Assembly (NCBI RefSeq): GCF_000938255.1
Contig: NZ_JYMR01000012.1
Span: 62,001-126,000 of the forward strand
DNA: 64,000 nucleotides
Origin: Bradyrhizobium sp. LTSP849
Lineage (GTDB): Bacteria; Pseudomonadota; Alphaproteobacteria; Rhizobiales; Xanthobacteraceae
Direction of reading: 5' to 3'
Shown here: piece by piece, positions 1 through 8,738 of the stretch
Numbering within the stretch: position 1 is the first letter of the stretch
Layout of the letters: each line of letters begins with the position of its first letter
Program-made: the position numbers and the translations under genes
Notes under the pieces: generated by a model
Seen by the model: the letters and a program-made list of their open reading frames with translations, nothing else
Told to the model about the DNA's origin: nothing
Database searches by the model: none

Positions 1-138
1 CATGGAATAGACGGTTGAGTCCCCACCACCTTCTGGATTGGCGACTTTCGTCCGCTCGGCCAGGTTAATGTTGCCGGGTTCAATCATCCCCTCTGTTTGG
101 CCGTCGGGACCGGCGGATTCCGATGTTTTGTCCGCCAT
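1..138 (-). CDS. Prophage-type protein, N-terminal part only (runs off the left edge)
   Basis: The first 46 codons are visible. The ATG at 138-136 shares one base with the stop codon of the transglycosylase gene upstream (TAATG), which implies translational coupling. The peptide contains EGMIEPGNINLAER followed by a segment ending in STVYSM. From memory, an EPGN(I)-L-x-x-R start of this kind occurs in small proteins encoded beside virion transglycosylases in rhizobial prophages. The function is unknown and the C-terminus lies outside the window. Confidence 0.6.
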   Translation of the reverse strand, partial: MADKTSESAGPDGQTEGMIEPGNINLAERTKVANPEGGGDSTVYSM

Positions 139-2621
139 TACCGCACCGGATAATTTTCGAGGATCTTAGCAGCGGTACCGGCGCCATACTTTTTATCAAA
201 GTCGACGGCCAGCTTTGGATTGAGCCTCAGATCGATAATCGCCCGTGCTGGAAGATTGACGCCCAATCGTCGAACTGCGGCGCCGGCGTCAATCTCCTGC
301 CTGCTCGGACCCATTCCATAACCATGAACGTTTTGTGCGGCTCGCTCGCCGCCGGACATTTCACCCACCGCACGTTGGGCAGCGTCGATTTCCGCGGCGC
401 CATCAACAGCACGGGTATCTCCCGCGTCCGGCAGTTGACCCAGGCCGAGCTTCTTCACCAGGCGTGCAGCCAGTTGGGCGACTTCGGTATCGACCTTGTG
501 CGCACGCAAGGCATAAGCAAACGCCTGATCGGCATGGTCGCCATAGAGCTCCTGGAACTTGGTCGCCATGGCAGTCAGGACATCGCGCTCTTGTCCTGGC
601 AACATCGTCCGCAACGGCCGCGTCAGGGTGACCGCCTCAGCCTGCGTGATCGGTGACTGGTTTTCCTTCGGGATACCGGCACGGGTCTGCGCAGCCAAGC
701 GCGCCTCGATGACGGCTTTCGTAGAGCCAGGCCCCGCCGGCGCCGTCTCGGCGCCCTTTACTAGCGGATCGGACCTAACGGTCTCTGCCGGGTCGATGTC
801 GCGCTGCTTGCGCAGCTTGGTCGCCGCCTCGCTTGTCGCGGCGTACACAGCCTGCTTTCGATTGAAGTCTGGATCTCCAGGCTTTGGAGCGATCGAGCTC
901 AGGCGCTCATCAATCTGCCCATTCGTCAGCGACGAAAGGTCATGAGTGGCCGCCCACGTCGCGAGCGCATCATCCCGGTCCTCGGACCATTTTTGGGCCG
1001 CCGCTGCTCCGAGCGCGCGCTGCACCCGATACGGATTAAGGTCGTCGACGCCGCGCCCCGTTACCAGCATGGATGTCAGGTCGCTTTTCACCAGGCCGTC
1101 CACGCGCTGCGTCTCGAGCGCTGTTTCGGCCTCTTCGTGGGAATACCTCCGACTCAGATAGGTGAGCGTCGCCGCCTCGAGCGCGGGACTGGCATTGCCC
1201 GATTGAAGAAGGTCGCGCGCGCGCGAAAAGGCCTCCGACTTGTCCGGAAGCGCGCTCCCCGTTGCAGCATCGACATTCTGTTCCCACAACTGAGTGAACT
1301 GACGGCTGGTCACGTTCTCCACGCTGCCAAACCGCGCTTTGTCCCGGTCCGGGATATTTCCCCATATCGCCGCTCGGGCCCACGCCTCTCCCTTCTGCTG
1401 CCCCTCCTTCGTCGACAGCATGTTCTGCCATGCGGGCCGATCAGGATTTGCCATGTGCGCAGCGAACCCGCCGGCGCCCTGCTGATGAGCCAGGTACATC
1501 TCGGCCGCTGTCGGCAGGCGGCCATATTTCTGCTCGAACTCACCCGCCTCGTCCGCAAGCTTGCGAGCGGTTGCGCGCAGATTGTCGCGCGCATTGAAGA
1601 TGTCGCCGCCCCCGTACTTCTGGAACTGATCGTCGGAGAGCTGGCCAAGGCCTTTGTAACTACCCTTCACGGCGGTCGGATCGCCCGAACTTTCGATGCG
1701 GATCACGCCGCGCAGGACAGACGGATCGAGGCCGGCGATCGAGGCCGCACGGTCGACTTCATCGTTTAACGTTGGAGCCAGCGGCGACTGACCGAGCGCT
1801 TGGTCACCAATCTGCTTACCGATCTGTTGGGTGCGGATAGGCTTCAGAAATACGCCCGTGTCCGCCCTGCTCTGCGCGTCCATCTGGGGCGCATATTTCA
1901 CGAACATCTTTACGGCAGCATCAGAGTCATTGCTGGCAGTCTCCTTGATGATGCGTTGCAGATTGCGGCCGCGGTTCTTGCTGACTTCCGCCTCGATCGC
2001 CTCGGCGTCATAGCCCTTTTGTTCGAACAGCTTTCGAACTTCGTCATCCGAACCGTGCAAGGCAACTTCCATACCTTGCGGGTCGTTGTTTTGGTTCGCG
2101 ATTGACGCAAGATTGGCATTGTTCCCTGCACGATCGACAGCAGTCTTGTCCGCCCATGCCCTCGATTGGCTCGCCGCATGGACCGCAGCATAGCGATAGA
2201 ATTGAGATGTGAGATATCGCCCCGACTTGGCGACCATAGCTCTCTCAGACTCGCTCGGCGCCTGCTGCATCGCCTGCTTGTACAGGTCATCGAGGTCCTG
2301 CTTGTATTGCGGCAACTCCTCCATCGCGGCCCTGCCTTCGAGGGTCGCATATTTTGCGTGGCGATCCGTGACGCGGTCGGCGAGCCACGTCCCCACCTCT
2401 GCCGCATGAACCTCGTTCTGTTTTTCCTGGTGTTCTGAGGCGATCTGCAGACCGGTGTTCGCGGCCTTTTCGAGCCCGGCGCCAAACGTCTCAAGCCCCT
2501 GGGCAACTCCCCCACCGAACATCCCCGCATCCGTCGAGATGCGCTCGCGCGCGTCAGTACCTCCAGTCGGATTGACTGTTGGAACTGAGGTGTATTCGAG
2601 GGGGTGTGATCCGATCGTCAT
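138..2621 (-). CDS. Prophage virion-associated lytic transglycosylase (827 aa)
   Basis: Large protein with a soluble lytic transglycosylase (SLT) domain at about residues 285-400. The motif VIRIESSGDP places the catalytic Glu at residue 310; it is followed by GSYKGLGQLSDDQF and AAEMYLAHQQGAGG, both typical of this fold. Long charged helical segments flank the domain on both sides, as in phage internal virion or tail-tip muralytic proteins that cut peptidoglycan during DNA entry; cellular SLT enzymes are usually shorter and carry a signal peptide, which is absent here. The ATG overlaps the stop of the small upstream ORF (ATGA, 2618-2621) and the stop overlaps the next ATG, so this is a coupled phage operon read leftwards. 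The domain call is firm; the virion location is inferred. Confidence 0.8.
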   Translation of the reverse strand: MTIGSHPLEYTSVPTVNPTGGTDARERISTDAGMFGGGVAQGLETFGAGLEKAANTGLQIASEHQEKQNEVHAAEVGTWLADRVTDRHAKYATLEGRAAMEELPQYKQDLDDLYKQAMQQAPSESERAMVAKSGRYLTSQFYRYAAVHAASQSRAWADKTAVDRAGNNANLASIANQNNDPQGMEVALHGSDDEVRKLFEQKGYDAEAIEAEVSKNRGRNLQRIIKETASNDSDAAVKMFVKYAPQMDAQSRADTGVFLKPIRTQQIGKQIGDQALGQSPLAPTLNDEVDRAASIAGLDPSVLRGVIRIESSGDPTAVKGSYKGLGQLSDDQFQKYGGGDIFNARDNLRATARKLADEAGEFEQKYGRLPTAAEMYLAHQQGAGGFAAHMANPDRPAWQNMLSTKEGQQKGEAWARAAIWGNIPDRDKARFGSVENVTSRQFTQLWEQNVDAATGSALPDKSEAFSRARDLLQSGNASPALEAATLTYLSRRYSHEEAETALETQRVDGLVKSDLTSMLVTGRGVDDLNPYRVQRALGAAAAQKWSEDRDDALATWAATHDLSSLTNGQIDERLSSIAPKPGDPDFNRKQAVYAATSEAATKLRKQRDIDPAETVRSDPLVKGAETAPAGPGSTKAVIEARLAAQTRAGIPKENQSPITQAEAVTLTRPLRTMLPGQERDVLTAMATKFQELYGDHADQAFAYALRAHKVDTEVAQLAARLVKKLGLGQLPDAGDTRAVDGAAEIDAAQRAVGEMSGGERAAQNVHGYGMGPSRQEIDAGAAVRRLGVNLPARAIIDLRLNPKLAVDFDKKYGAGTAAKILENYPVR

Positions 2622-2809
2622 CGCAGTCGCTTGGTGAGGCCCGAAGAATTGATAGACTGCACGTCATGCTGATCGAACTGCTCAATGTCGTGCGGAAACT
2701 CGTACGACAAAAAGCCAGAGAACGCCGTCACCATGGCGGTAAGTTCGAGTCGAGCCATGCCCGCGTGCGTCGCATCTCGCCGCGCCTGTTTTTCCGGAAA
2801 CACCTCCAC
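2618..2809 (-). CDS. Small protein coupled to the transglycosylase gene (63 aa)
   Basis: An ORF with a GTG start and a G-rich stretch just upstream, ending in an ATGA overlap with the transglycosylase start. The C-terminal half (MVTAFSGFLSYEFPHDIEQF onward) has normal protein composition, whereas the first 25 residues are less convincing, so an internal start is possible. No family is recognised. The main support is the coupled overlap with a real phage gene. It could also be the remnant of a longer virion gene, because nothing coding continues upstream. Confidence 0.35.
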   Translation of the reverse strand: MEVFPEKQARRDATHAGMARLELTAMVTAFSGFLSYEFPHDIEQFDQHDVQSINSSGLTKRLR

Positions 2810-3071
2810 CCTTGAACCACCCCGGCATGTCCGTCAGCGGATTTTTCTGTTCTGTTAGACGGTGCCTCAAACCCGCGCCCCTCCACAATTCATCGACACG
2901 GTTGACGGGCGCCGTCCTAAGACGACCGGCTGCGCGGGCTGCATAGCTCGGCGTGGGTAGCCCGGAGACATTCCCCCTGCGGCGATCTGGACGGCAGCGC
3001 AGACCTCGGACGACCGTGGACACTGGCGCTGCTGGGCGTAAACGATTGAGAGATCGAAGCGATTGCGCCGA

Positions 3072-3298
3072 TGGACGGCTTGGACGGCTTTTTCGCTCCC
3101 TCTATGCACTGCGTCCCATCACGCCGATCAGCGCGCTTGCTTTCACGGGACGTTCTGCCAACTCTGCACGCTGTTACTGACGCCCCTTTCTTTTAAAAGA
3201 ATGGAGCCGTCCACGCCGTCCAAGCCGTCCAAAACCCTTTGCTGGCCGCACGATGGTGAAGATCCGACGAGCCGTCCGAGGTCGTCCAAAGCCGACCA
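3072..3298. repeat. Cluster of 9-bp iteron-like repeats, consensus AGCCGTCCA
   Basis: Two tandem copies of TGGACGGCT lie at 3072-3080 and 3081-3089. In the opposite orientation, three tandem copies follow at 3205-3213 (AGCCGTCCA), 3214-3222 (CGCCGTCCA) and 3223-3231 (AGCCGTCCA). Degenerate copies continue at 3270-3278, 3280-3288 and 3290-3298. The arrays face each other across about 115 bp that include the AT-rich stretch TTTCTTTTAAAAGA at 3188-3201. Tandem 9-bp units beside primase-helicase genes would fit a replication origin (iterons with an AT-rich unwinding element). That role is an inference; the repeats themselves are plain in the sequence. Confidence 0.55.
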
Positions 3299-3840
3299 TT
3301 CGGCCATCGCCAGGACAGATCATTCGGAATCATCACAACACATTGCCGCCGGACTTCTTCGCTGATCGGATTCGGCAATTCGCCCGATTGCGGCTAGCCG
3401 CTAGGGATCGAGACGACATCTCAACCCATGCGCTGGATGCACATCGGCGCGATTGGACTGCGTCATTCCGACGGGGGAGTCGTACAGGGTCCGAAAATCC
3501 CTGCTATGGCCACAATCACGAGCGCGCTTGAAGCAGCGCGCGCAGGCCAGCTCTGGACGGCGTGTTGGAACCTCGAATGTAAAGGGGTGCGGGGAGATCG
3601 AAAAAACCGTCGATGCGGTGCAGGTGCTGCAACGGAGGGGGTCACGGGAGCAAGGCGCAAAATTGCGCTTTGAGCATCAAATCCGGCGACAACCGATCAA
3701 TAGGGAATCTTCCGCAGGGTCGAGGGTTCACAGACAAAGTCCCCGCTGGCGGGTGCGCGCATGAGCGCCGGCAAGCATCGCTGGAGTGAATCCGTGCAGT
3801 TTCCGTACAAGACGGAGCGTGCGTGCCTGAACGGGCGACC

Positions 3841-3876
3841 GGTTTTAGGCGGTGCCCCAGAGGAACCGCCTAAACC
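3841..3876. repeat. Hairpin in the gene-poor stretch
   Basis: GGTTTTAGGCGGT (3841-3853) pairs with ACCGCCTAAACC (3865-3876), leaving one bulged T and an 11-nt loop. No T-tract follows on either strand, so it is not a standard intrinsic terminator. It could be a protein-binding site or a structure in a leader RNA. Confidence 0.4.
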
Positions 3877-4140
3877 AGACGGGAGACGGGGTCGGAGGCC
3901 GACGCTAGCCGAGGCTGGCATTTCCAAGACGCTGTCCGCTCACGTGCCGCCTGTTCCATGCGGGTACAGCGGGGAGCGGCTTGCTCCGGACCGCCGCAAC
4001 AATCCGGAGGCCCTGGCGAGGCGTGGAGGCGGACCCCGACGGCATCGATTTCCATCCTCGAAAACCCAAAGTGCCGATAACTCCTAATTACCGCGAGCAA
4101 AAAGAGATCCTTGGAGCCCGGTAACCCGCGAAGGCTCATC

Positions 4141-4368
4141 TCAATGTTGCGATTTCGATGATCGAGAAAAATGGACTCGCATGATCTCCAAGGCGCGCGG
4201 GTCGCTTCGAAGTATCTGCTCAAGAATCGGCCCGGCGGCCTCGTTGGACAAATCAGCGAGATCTGGTCGGTTCAACTCCTTGGCGAGGACCAGCTTCACT
4301 TCTCCCGTACCGTGGTTGAGATAGTCGAGGGCTCCCAATGCATCGAGATCATTCTCTGGCGTCGTCAT
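4141..4368 (-). CDS. Small acidic protein downstream of the primase-helicase (75 aa)
   Basis: The ATG at 4368 lies inside the end of the primase-helicase gene (20-bp overlap), in the same direction. The peptide begins MTTPENDLDALGALDYL, is acidic and predicted helical, and has no membrane segment. No family is recognised. Its position suggests a phage replication accessory or hypothetical protein; compositional quality and the overlap are the only support. Confidence 0.55.
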   Translation of the reverse strand: MTTPENDLDALGALDYLNHGTGEVKLVLAKELNRPDLADLSNEAAGPILEQILRSDPRALEIMRVHFSRSSKSQH

Positions 4369-6532
4369 GGCCCAACTCCTCGCTGCCTACCTTCGTTGTC
4401 GGCGGCATAATCGTGATCATACGCACGCCGGAGTGTCGGCGTTCTACCTTGAAACCCTGAGCCTTGAGAAGCGGCGAGATGCGATCAATTCTATTGCCGA
4501 GGCCCTGAGGGGTCCCTGGCCAGCTTCGCTGCTTCCTGACTCCATCTGAGACCAAGTCAGTTGCGTTCAGCTTCGTGAGCAGCTCTGTCGCCGTAGCCGT
4601 CAGACCTTCCGGATATTCGATGCGCACGAGCTTCGCGATCGCAACAGCAACCGAATCCGCCTCGAAAGCTGACTCAACGATCTCTTGCCGGTTTGCACGA
4701 ACCACCTTTTGAAAGCTGCCGGCCTCCCAGCCGAGCCCTGGTTCGGCGGCTGTCACCAGCTTCTCGAAGTCCGCCATCCGCCCGGAGCGTTCGAGCCGCG
4801 TCGATGGCAGATTGCGCAGCGCGGCCGACACGGCGGTGAGCAAAGCGCCGAGAAGCCGCGGCCTTGCCCGTTCGAAGTTCACCCAGATCTCATCCTCGGC
4901 TTGGCGTTCGTTCTCCGGAATCGCCCGCAGATGCACAGTCAACGCGCGGTCGGCAAGGTCGGCCCGGTCTGTCAGGAGCGGGATTCCGTTCAGCATGATC
5001 GGCCGCTGCCCCTCGAAGATCGTCTCATCTCTATCCGTGTGCAGCGTACGCGTCGCGTAGCCGCCACCCGTCGACAAGCGGCAGAGCGCGTCGGCCAACC
5101 ATGGTGGGACTGTCGAAAGATTGTCGAAACCGAGAATGTGACTGTTCGAGGCGGAAACGATGAGATTGTGATCGTCCTTCGGCACCGAGCGGATCGCCGC
5201 CGCGCTGGGGTCGACGAGCTCCCGTAACATGCGCGACGCCATCGACTTTCCCGAGCCCTGCTCGCCATTGAGCACCAGGATGGGATACGGTCCCTTCGGA
5301 CGCAGGGTTGAGACCAACCAGCCGACGATGAGCATCCATTGCTCTTCAGGAACGTTCAGATACGATCGCAGCTCTTCGATCATCCCGCCCGCTTCCGGCT
5401 CCGGCATTGGCCGCAATGAGGCTGGCCGCATGAATTTTACCGGCGCGGCCGCTACGGTCCTCCAGTCATTTCGGGTGATCTCGACCGCTCTCCATCGAGG
5501 GTCGCACAAGTCGAGATAGACCTTGCCGGCGTGCTCGCCCACCCGGGTGAACGGTTTATGCTGTGCGCCGTCGTGCACGGCGCGCGCTTCGAAGATCCTG
5601 ATCGCATCCTCGAGCGACTGCCCACCGATCGCTCTCCCCGTGGCCTGGTAGTACCTGCCCGACAACCACATTCGGAATTCACGCGACCGAAGCGGCCAAT
5701 TCTCCTGGTGCGAGTTGACAGGAAAGGAGGTGTACGCTTGACGATTTGCATCGTGCCAGAACTCGCAGCAATCCGTCAGATCAATCACGACGTCGCGCTG
5801 CGCCGGCCGCCTCCGGCCGCCCTCTCCCTGTTCCGAAGGCGCTCCACCATTCGGAGCTTGCCGCGCGTCGGCCACGAGCTGGGCAGCCTGCCCAGCTGTC
5901 CACCCACCCGTCAGCGCGTCGTCGGCATCCCAGCCCGTGTGCACGCCAGAGGGCGGCGAGATGATGGTGATCGATTCCGCTTCTGCGGCGCGCGCAAGCT
6001 TAGCGACGTCCTCGGCATATTGAAGCCCCGCCGCATCGCTGTCGGGCCAGATCGTCACGGCGCGCCCACGCAAGGGCGACCAATCGGCCTTTGCAGCACT
6101 CTTCGAGCCGTGCGGCGAGGTTATGGCGACCATATCAGGGAGGAGCTGTGCGGCTGCGCCGGCGGCTTTCTCGCCTTCAGTTACCACTACAGGCGCCCGT
6201 AGGCGCCCCGCCAAATGATCGAGCCCGTAAAGCGGCCGTTTGCCGGACCAACTTTTCCATCGCCACTCGGGCTTCGCACCCTCAGTGGTTCTCCCGAACG
6301 TCAAGGGCAGGAAGGATTTGCCGTCGGGCGTATTGAAGCGGCGTACGTAGCCTAACAGCCGGCCAGCTTCGTCACGATAGGTCCAGGTCGCGACCGGCTT
6401 TCCGTATCGCGAATGCGACGCCGGCGCCCGCGGAGCATCTTCGGGCACGGGCGTCAGTGAATGCCAATCCGACCGCGGCCGCTGAGACTTGGCCGGCGCT
6501 CCTCCGATCGGAGCAAAGGGATCTTCATTCAT
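4349..6532 (-). CDS. Phage/plasmid-type DNA primase-helicase (TOPRIM plus P-loop ATPase, 727 aa)
   Basis: The N-terminal third carries a TOPRIM fold: VVVTEGEKAAG gives Glu119 and WPDSDAAG gives Asp164 and Asp166, the metal-binding triad of DnaG-type primases. The C-terminal half has a Walker A motif GEQGSGKS (Lys429) followed by a candidate Walker B segment SHILGFDNL and a sensor-like MLNGIP, as in replicative helicases of phages and integrative elements. The ATG at 6532 was chosen because it overlaps the stop of the upstream zinc-finger-like module by 8 bp; the in-frame start 45 bp earlier would lie deeper inside that gene. The protein should synthesise primers and unwind DNA at the element's origin. 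The iteron-like repeats lie about 1 kb downstream. Confidence 0.82.
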   Translation of the reverse strand: MNEDPFAPIGGAPAKSQRPRSDWHSLTPVPEDAPRAPASHSRYGKPVATWTYRDEAGRLLGYVRRFNTPDGKSFLPLTFGRTTEGAKPEWRWKSWSGKRPLYGLDHLAGRLRAPVVVTEGEKAAGAAAQLLPDMVAITSPHGSKSAAKADWSPLRGRAVTIWPDSDAAGLQYAEDVAKLARAAEAESITIISPPSGVHTGWDADDALTGGWTAGQAAQLVADARQAPNGGAPSEQGEGGRRRPAQRDVVIDLTDCCEFWHDANRQAYTSFPVNSHQENWPLRSREFRMWLSGRYYQATGRAIGGQSLEDAIRIFEARAVHDGAQHKPFTRVGEHAGKVYLDLCDPRWRAVEITRNDWRTVAAAPVKFMRPASLRPMPEPEAGGMIEELRSYLNVPEEQWMLIVGWLVSTLRPKGPYPILVLNGEQGSGKSMASRMLRELVDPSAAAIRSVPKDDHNLIVSASNSHILGFDNLSTVPPWLADALCRLSTGGGYATRTLHTDRDETIFEGQRPIMLNGIPLLTDRADLADRALTVHLRAIPENERQAEDEIWVNFERARPRLLGALLTAVSAALRNLPSTRLERSGRMADFEKLVTAAEPGLGWEAGSFQKVVRANRQEIVESAFEADSVAVAIAKLVRIEYPEGLTATATELLTKLNATDLVSDGVRKQRSWPGTPQGLGNRIDRISPLLKAQGFKVERRHSGVRMITIMPPTTKVGSEELGHDDARE

Positions 6533-6839
6533 ACGGATCGATCCCGAGCATCGCCGCCACGCGGATCGCCGCCTCACCCTGCTTTAGATTGTGGAGGTAT
6601 GCAGCCAGGCTTACGATGTCTCCACCGGCCGAGCCGGTTGCGAAGTCAGACCAGCAGCCGGTCTGCAAGTTAATTTTAAAGCTGCCCTTCTTGCCGTCGC
6701 TGCGGGTCGGATTGATCGCCACCCATTCACGCCCCTCACGACGACCGTCGGGCAGCCAGCGCTGCACGATCATCTCCGCGCTCGCCAGTGCGCTGTCAGC
6801 AATGCGGCGGAACGAAACCTTGCGCTTCATTCTGCCCAC
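6525..6839 (-). CDS. Separate N-terminal primase module (104 aa)
   Basis: The segment from WVAINPTRSDGKKGSFKIN to GDIVSLAAYLH matches the CHC2-like DNA-binding module that normally forms the N-terminus of phage primases, where a nucleic-acid substrate is recognised before synthesis. The usual zinc-binding Cys-His-Cys residues are not evident, so it is a zinc-less variant. It is followed by the TOPRIM-helicase ORF with an 8-bp overlap, so the primase is encoded in two pieces. The start is GTG at 6839 with GGAG five bases upstream; an ATG at 6830 is the alternative. Confidence 0.7.
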   Translation of the reverse strand: MGRMKRKVSFRRIADSALASAEMIVQRWLPDGRREGREWVAINPTRSDGKKGSFKINLQTGCWSDFATGSAGGDIVSLAAYLHNLKQGEAAIRVAAMLGIDPYE

Positions 6840-7171
6840 TCAACTCCGACCAGGCCCTCATTTCTCGCGAACGCAAGAGCCCCGACCATGGCGTCGACGA
6901 GATGCATTGTTCAGTCCCTGCCTTGGCACCGCCAACCCGCGGCTCCACGGGGACCGGAATACGCGCGAGCTTTCGAATTGCCCAAATGCGTAAATCGTAC
7001 AAAAAAGTCGAACGATAAAAAGGCGACGATTAAAGGTCTCGGCGGCCTTCAAACCGCGATCGTCGGGCGACGCGTTATTGGCTCCGCCTGGAAGCGCCAA
7101 TATCGGCCCGCCTTGCCTACGTGCAAAAGCGTCCTTAACCACGCCCAGAGCACGGCAGCCGCGCAGCCAGG
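6840..7171. other. Intergenic stretch upstream of the primase genes
   Basis: About 330 bp without a credible gene. It contains an AT-rich island around 7005-7040 in an otherwise GC-rich region, which is the likely place for the leftward promoter of the primase genes. No -35/-10 pair is clear enough to name. Confidence 0.35.
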
Positions 7172-8041
7172 CTAGGCTGCAAAGCGATCGAGAATTGACC
7201 GAGCTCTCTCAAGGCGCTCATCAATGGACCGCCGCGTGGGCTTTCCCTTGGGAGGAGAACCGAAGAAGCGGTCGTACGAGTTTCTGAGAGCGACTTGGCC
7301 GCCCAACTTTCCCGTCGCGTCATCCTCGAGAACCTTCTTGATGACACCGTCCTTGCCATAACCTTTTTCGACGCGCACACCGTGGACCGCCTGCAGGATC
7401 ATTTTGGCAAGCGCAATCGCGCGACGTTGTTCGTCATCCAATGATGCTGGCCGCCCTGCGAGCTCGTCGATCGCATCAAGATCGCGCTGTCCAAACAGCG
7501 TGGCTTCGTGTTGTTCGTTTCTCCCAGCTTTTTCCGCCGGCAGATACTGCCCTGTGCCAAGCCCCGCAATATCTGCCGCCGTCACGGCGGCGAAAACGGC
7601 AGGTGGGTTTGCAATTGGCTGGAGTCGTCCCAACCAAGCAGTCAGGTCGTCAGCACTTATCCTGGTGTTGATCGTTCGGACCTTGATCGCCGGCCGCCAC
7701 TCGAGTTGACCATCTTGTGCATCGTTGCTTGATTGCCCCGGAAACCAGTGCACCACGTGATCATCTTCGAGCGTGGCATTCTGCCAAAAAGATGGATGGC
7801 AATTTCGCCCCACGGCCCCATTCGACACAAGGAGTGGTCGAGAGCGTACGTATCCAGAGCGCATGGCTTCTAGGAAACATCCCTCAACGAAGCCGACAGA
7901 AGCGCCAATCCCTACGAAAACCCCTACCTGTTTCAGAGCCGAGCCGATACCGATCCATCGCTCGGGGGCCAAAGGGTCAAACTCGTCAACCGCTTTGGCT
8001 TGAGCTGCCGAACCATTGGTCCGCAAAAATCCTGTTTGCAT
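7172..8041 (-). CDS. Unknown protein in the mobile-element region (289 aa)
   Basis: A soluble protein with no signal peptide and no motif I recognise. The C-terminal third is charged and helical (DDEQRRAIALAKMILQAVHG, then a Lys/Arg-rich tail), while the middle has a run of Ala/Thr around AVFAAVTAADIAGLG. The start is placed at ATG 8041 because GGGAG lies five bases before it; a TTG nine codons upstream is open but lacks such a site. It is separated from the primase genes by 330 bp and reads in the same direction, so it may belong to the same element. Function unknown. Confidence 0.55.
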   Translation of the reverse strand: MQTGFLRTNGSAAQAKAVDEFDPLAPERWIGIGSALKQVGVFVGIGASVGFVEGCFLEAMRSGYVRSRPLLVSNGAVGRNCHPSFWQNATLEDDHVVHWFPGQSSNDAQDGQLEWRPAIKVRTINTRISADDLTAWLGRLQPIANPPAVFAAVTAADIAGLGTGQYLPAEKAGRNEQHEATLFGQRDLDAIDELAGRPASLDDEQRRAIALAKMILQAVHGVRVEKGYGKDGVIKKVLEDDATGKLGGQVALRNSYDRFFGSPPKGKPTRRSIDERLERARSILDRFAA

Positions 8042-8738
8042 TTCCGCTCCCACTAGCGAAATCCACAAGGTGACGGCGGGGGCAGCTGAGTGTGGTGCTC
8101 GGCTTATCGGCTGGCCGGCCTAGCCCCCGCACAGATGAAACATGATCCAAGGCGCGGCTGATGCTTGGAGCCCTGGCTCGCACTAACGCTCTTTCCAATT
8201 GGAAACGCCTTGCACGCGATTGGGAAAAGCATCCCAGATCCGAGGGCTGCGCCCTCCTCCGTCAGTGCCAGCGCGGCACCATCCTGGGTGCGCCACCCAT
8301 CACCCGGCGTCCGCCTCATCCTGATCAACGCGTTGACCGGACGCCGCCGCCGTTGGAGCTTCATCACTGCTCAAGCCGAGCAAGAGCGCCAAAGCCATCG
8401 ATAGAATCAAAATAGCCTAGGCGGGTGCGAAAGGCCACATCTCTATCAACAGCGGGAATTGCCGCGCCAATCCCTCTCAGGTTGAGCGGCGACAACCATC
8501 ATAGTCGCGATAATTGGGGCTTACCGGAAGCCAGCGACGGCTGGCACCCTCGTGTCTGGAAGGAGGATTCTGCTTCAATGGGGATGGTGCCCCGGGCTTT
8601 GAACCCTCAGCGTCACGTGTGGGCGGCAAGCTTATTTCACGGCGCCCCTCAAATTACTTGTGCAAATATCATGTCAAACCATAGGTTGAACCTGTGGGTT
8701 GAGCGAGTTCGCAGAGCTAGGATGGCGGGGGTTCAAAT
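8042..8738. other. Long intergenic stretch before the nuclease gene
   Basis: About 700 bp with only low-quality ORFs on both strands. The last 80 bp are AT-rich and contain a palindrome (8679-8697) just upstream of the 698-aa nuclease gene. Nothing else is supported; the rest may be decayed cargo DNA of the element. Confidence 0.4.
8679..8697. promoter_or_regulatory. Palindrome upstream of the nuclease gene, candidate operator
   Basis: CCATAGGTTGAACCTGTGG is a 19-bp inverted repeat (8 of 9 positions pair, central G). It lies 41 bp before the ATG of the nuclease-like gene. A weak -35-like TTGTGC (8658-8663) stands 16-17 bp before CATAGG, so the palindrome would cover the -10 region. Tight repression of a potentially toxic nuclease would fit; the repressor is not identified. 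Confidence 0.4.

Larger units (their letters stand above)
2810..4140. other. Gene-poor stretch inside the prophage-like block
   Basis: No ORF here has convincing composition on either strand. It separates the structural gene(s) from the replication genes. It contains a cluster of 9-bp repeats (3072-3298) and a hairpin (3841-3876). A plus-strand reading around 3860-3935 gives RRPTLAEAGISKTLSA, which resembles a motif seen near the ends of some phage-encoded DNA-modification or ParB-like proteins; the surrounding frame is poor, so it may be the decayed tail of such a gene. Nothing else is supported. Confidence 0.4.

Noticed and set aside
3072..3298. CRISPR-like array
   Set aside because: Units are 9 bp, tandem and without spacers, and no cas genes are present.
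3193..3378. Minus-strand ORF ending in a WTAWTAWTA repeat
   Set aside because: The peptide repeat is only the translation of the 9-bp DNA repeats; the rest has no protein character.
3761..4087. 108-codon plus-strand ORF with an RRPTLAEAGISK stretch
   Set aside because: Only about 16 residues look like a phage-protein motif; the rest is Pro/Arg/Gly noise and there is no good ribosome site. At most a remnant.
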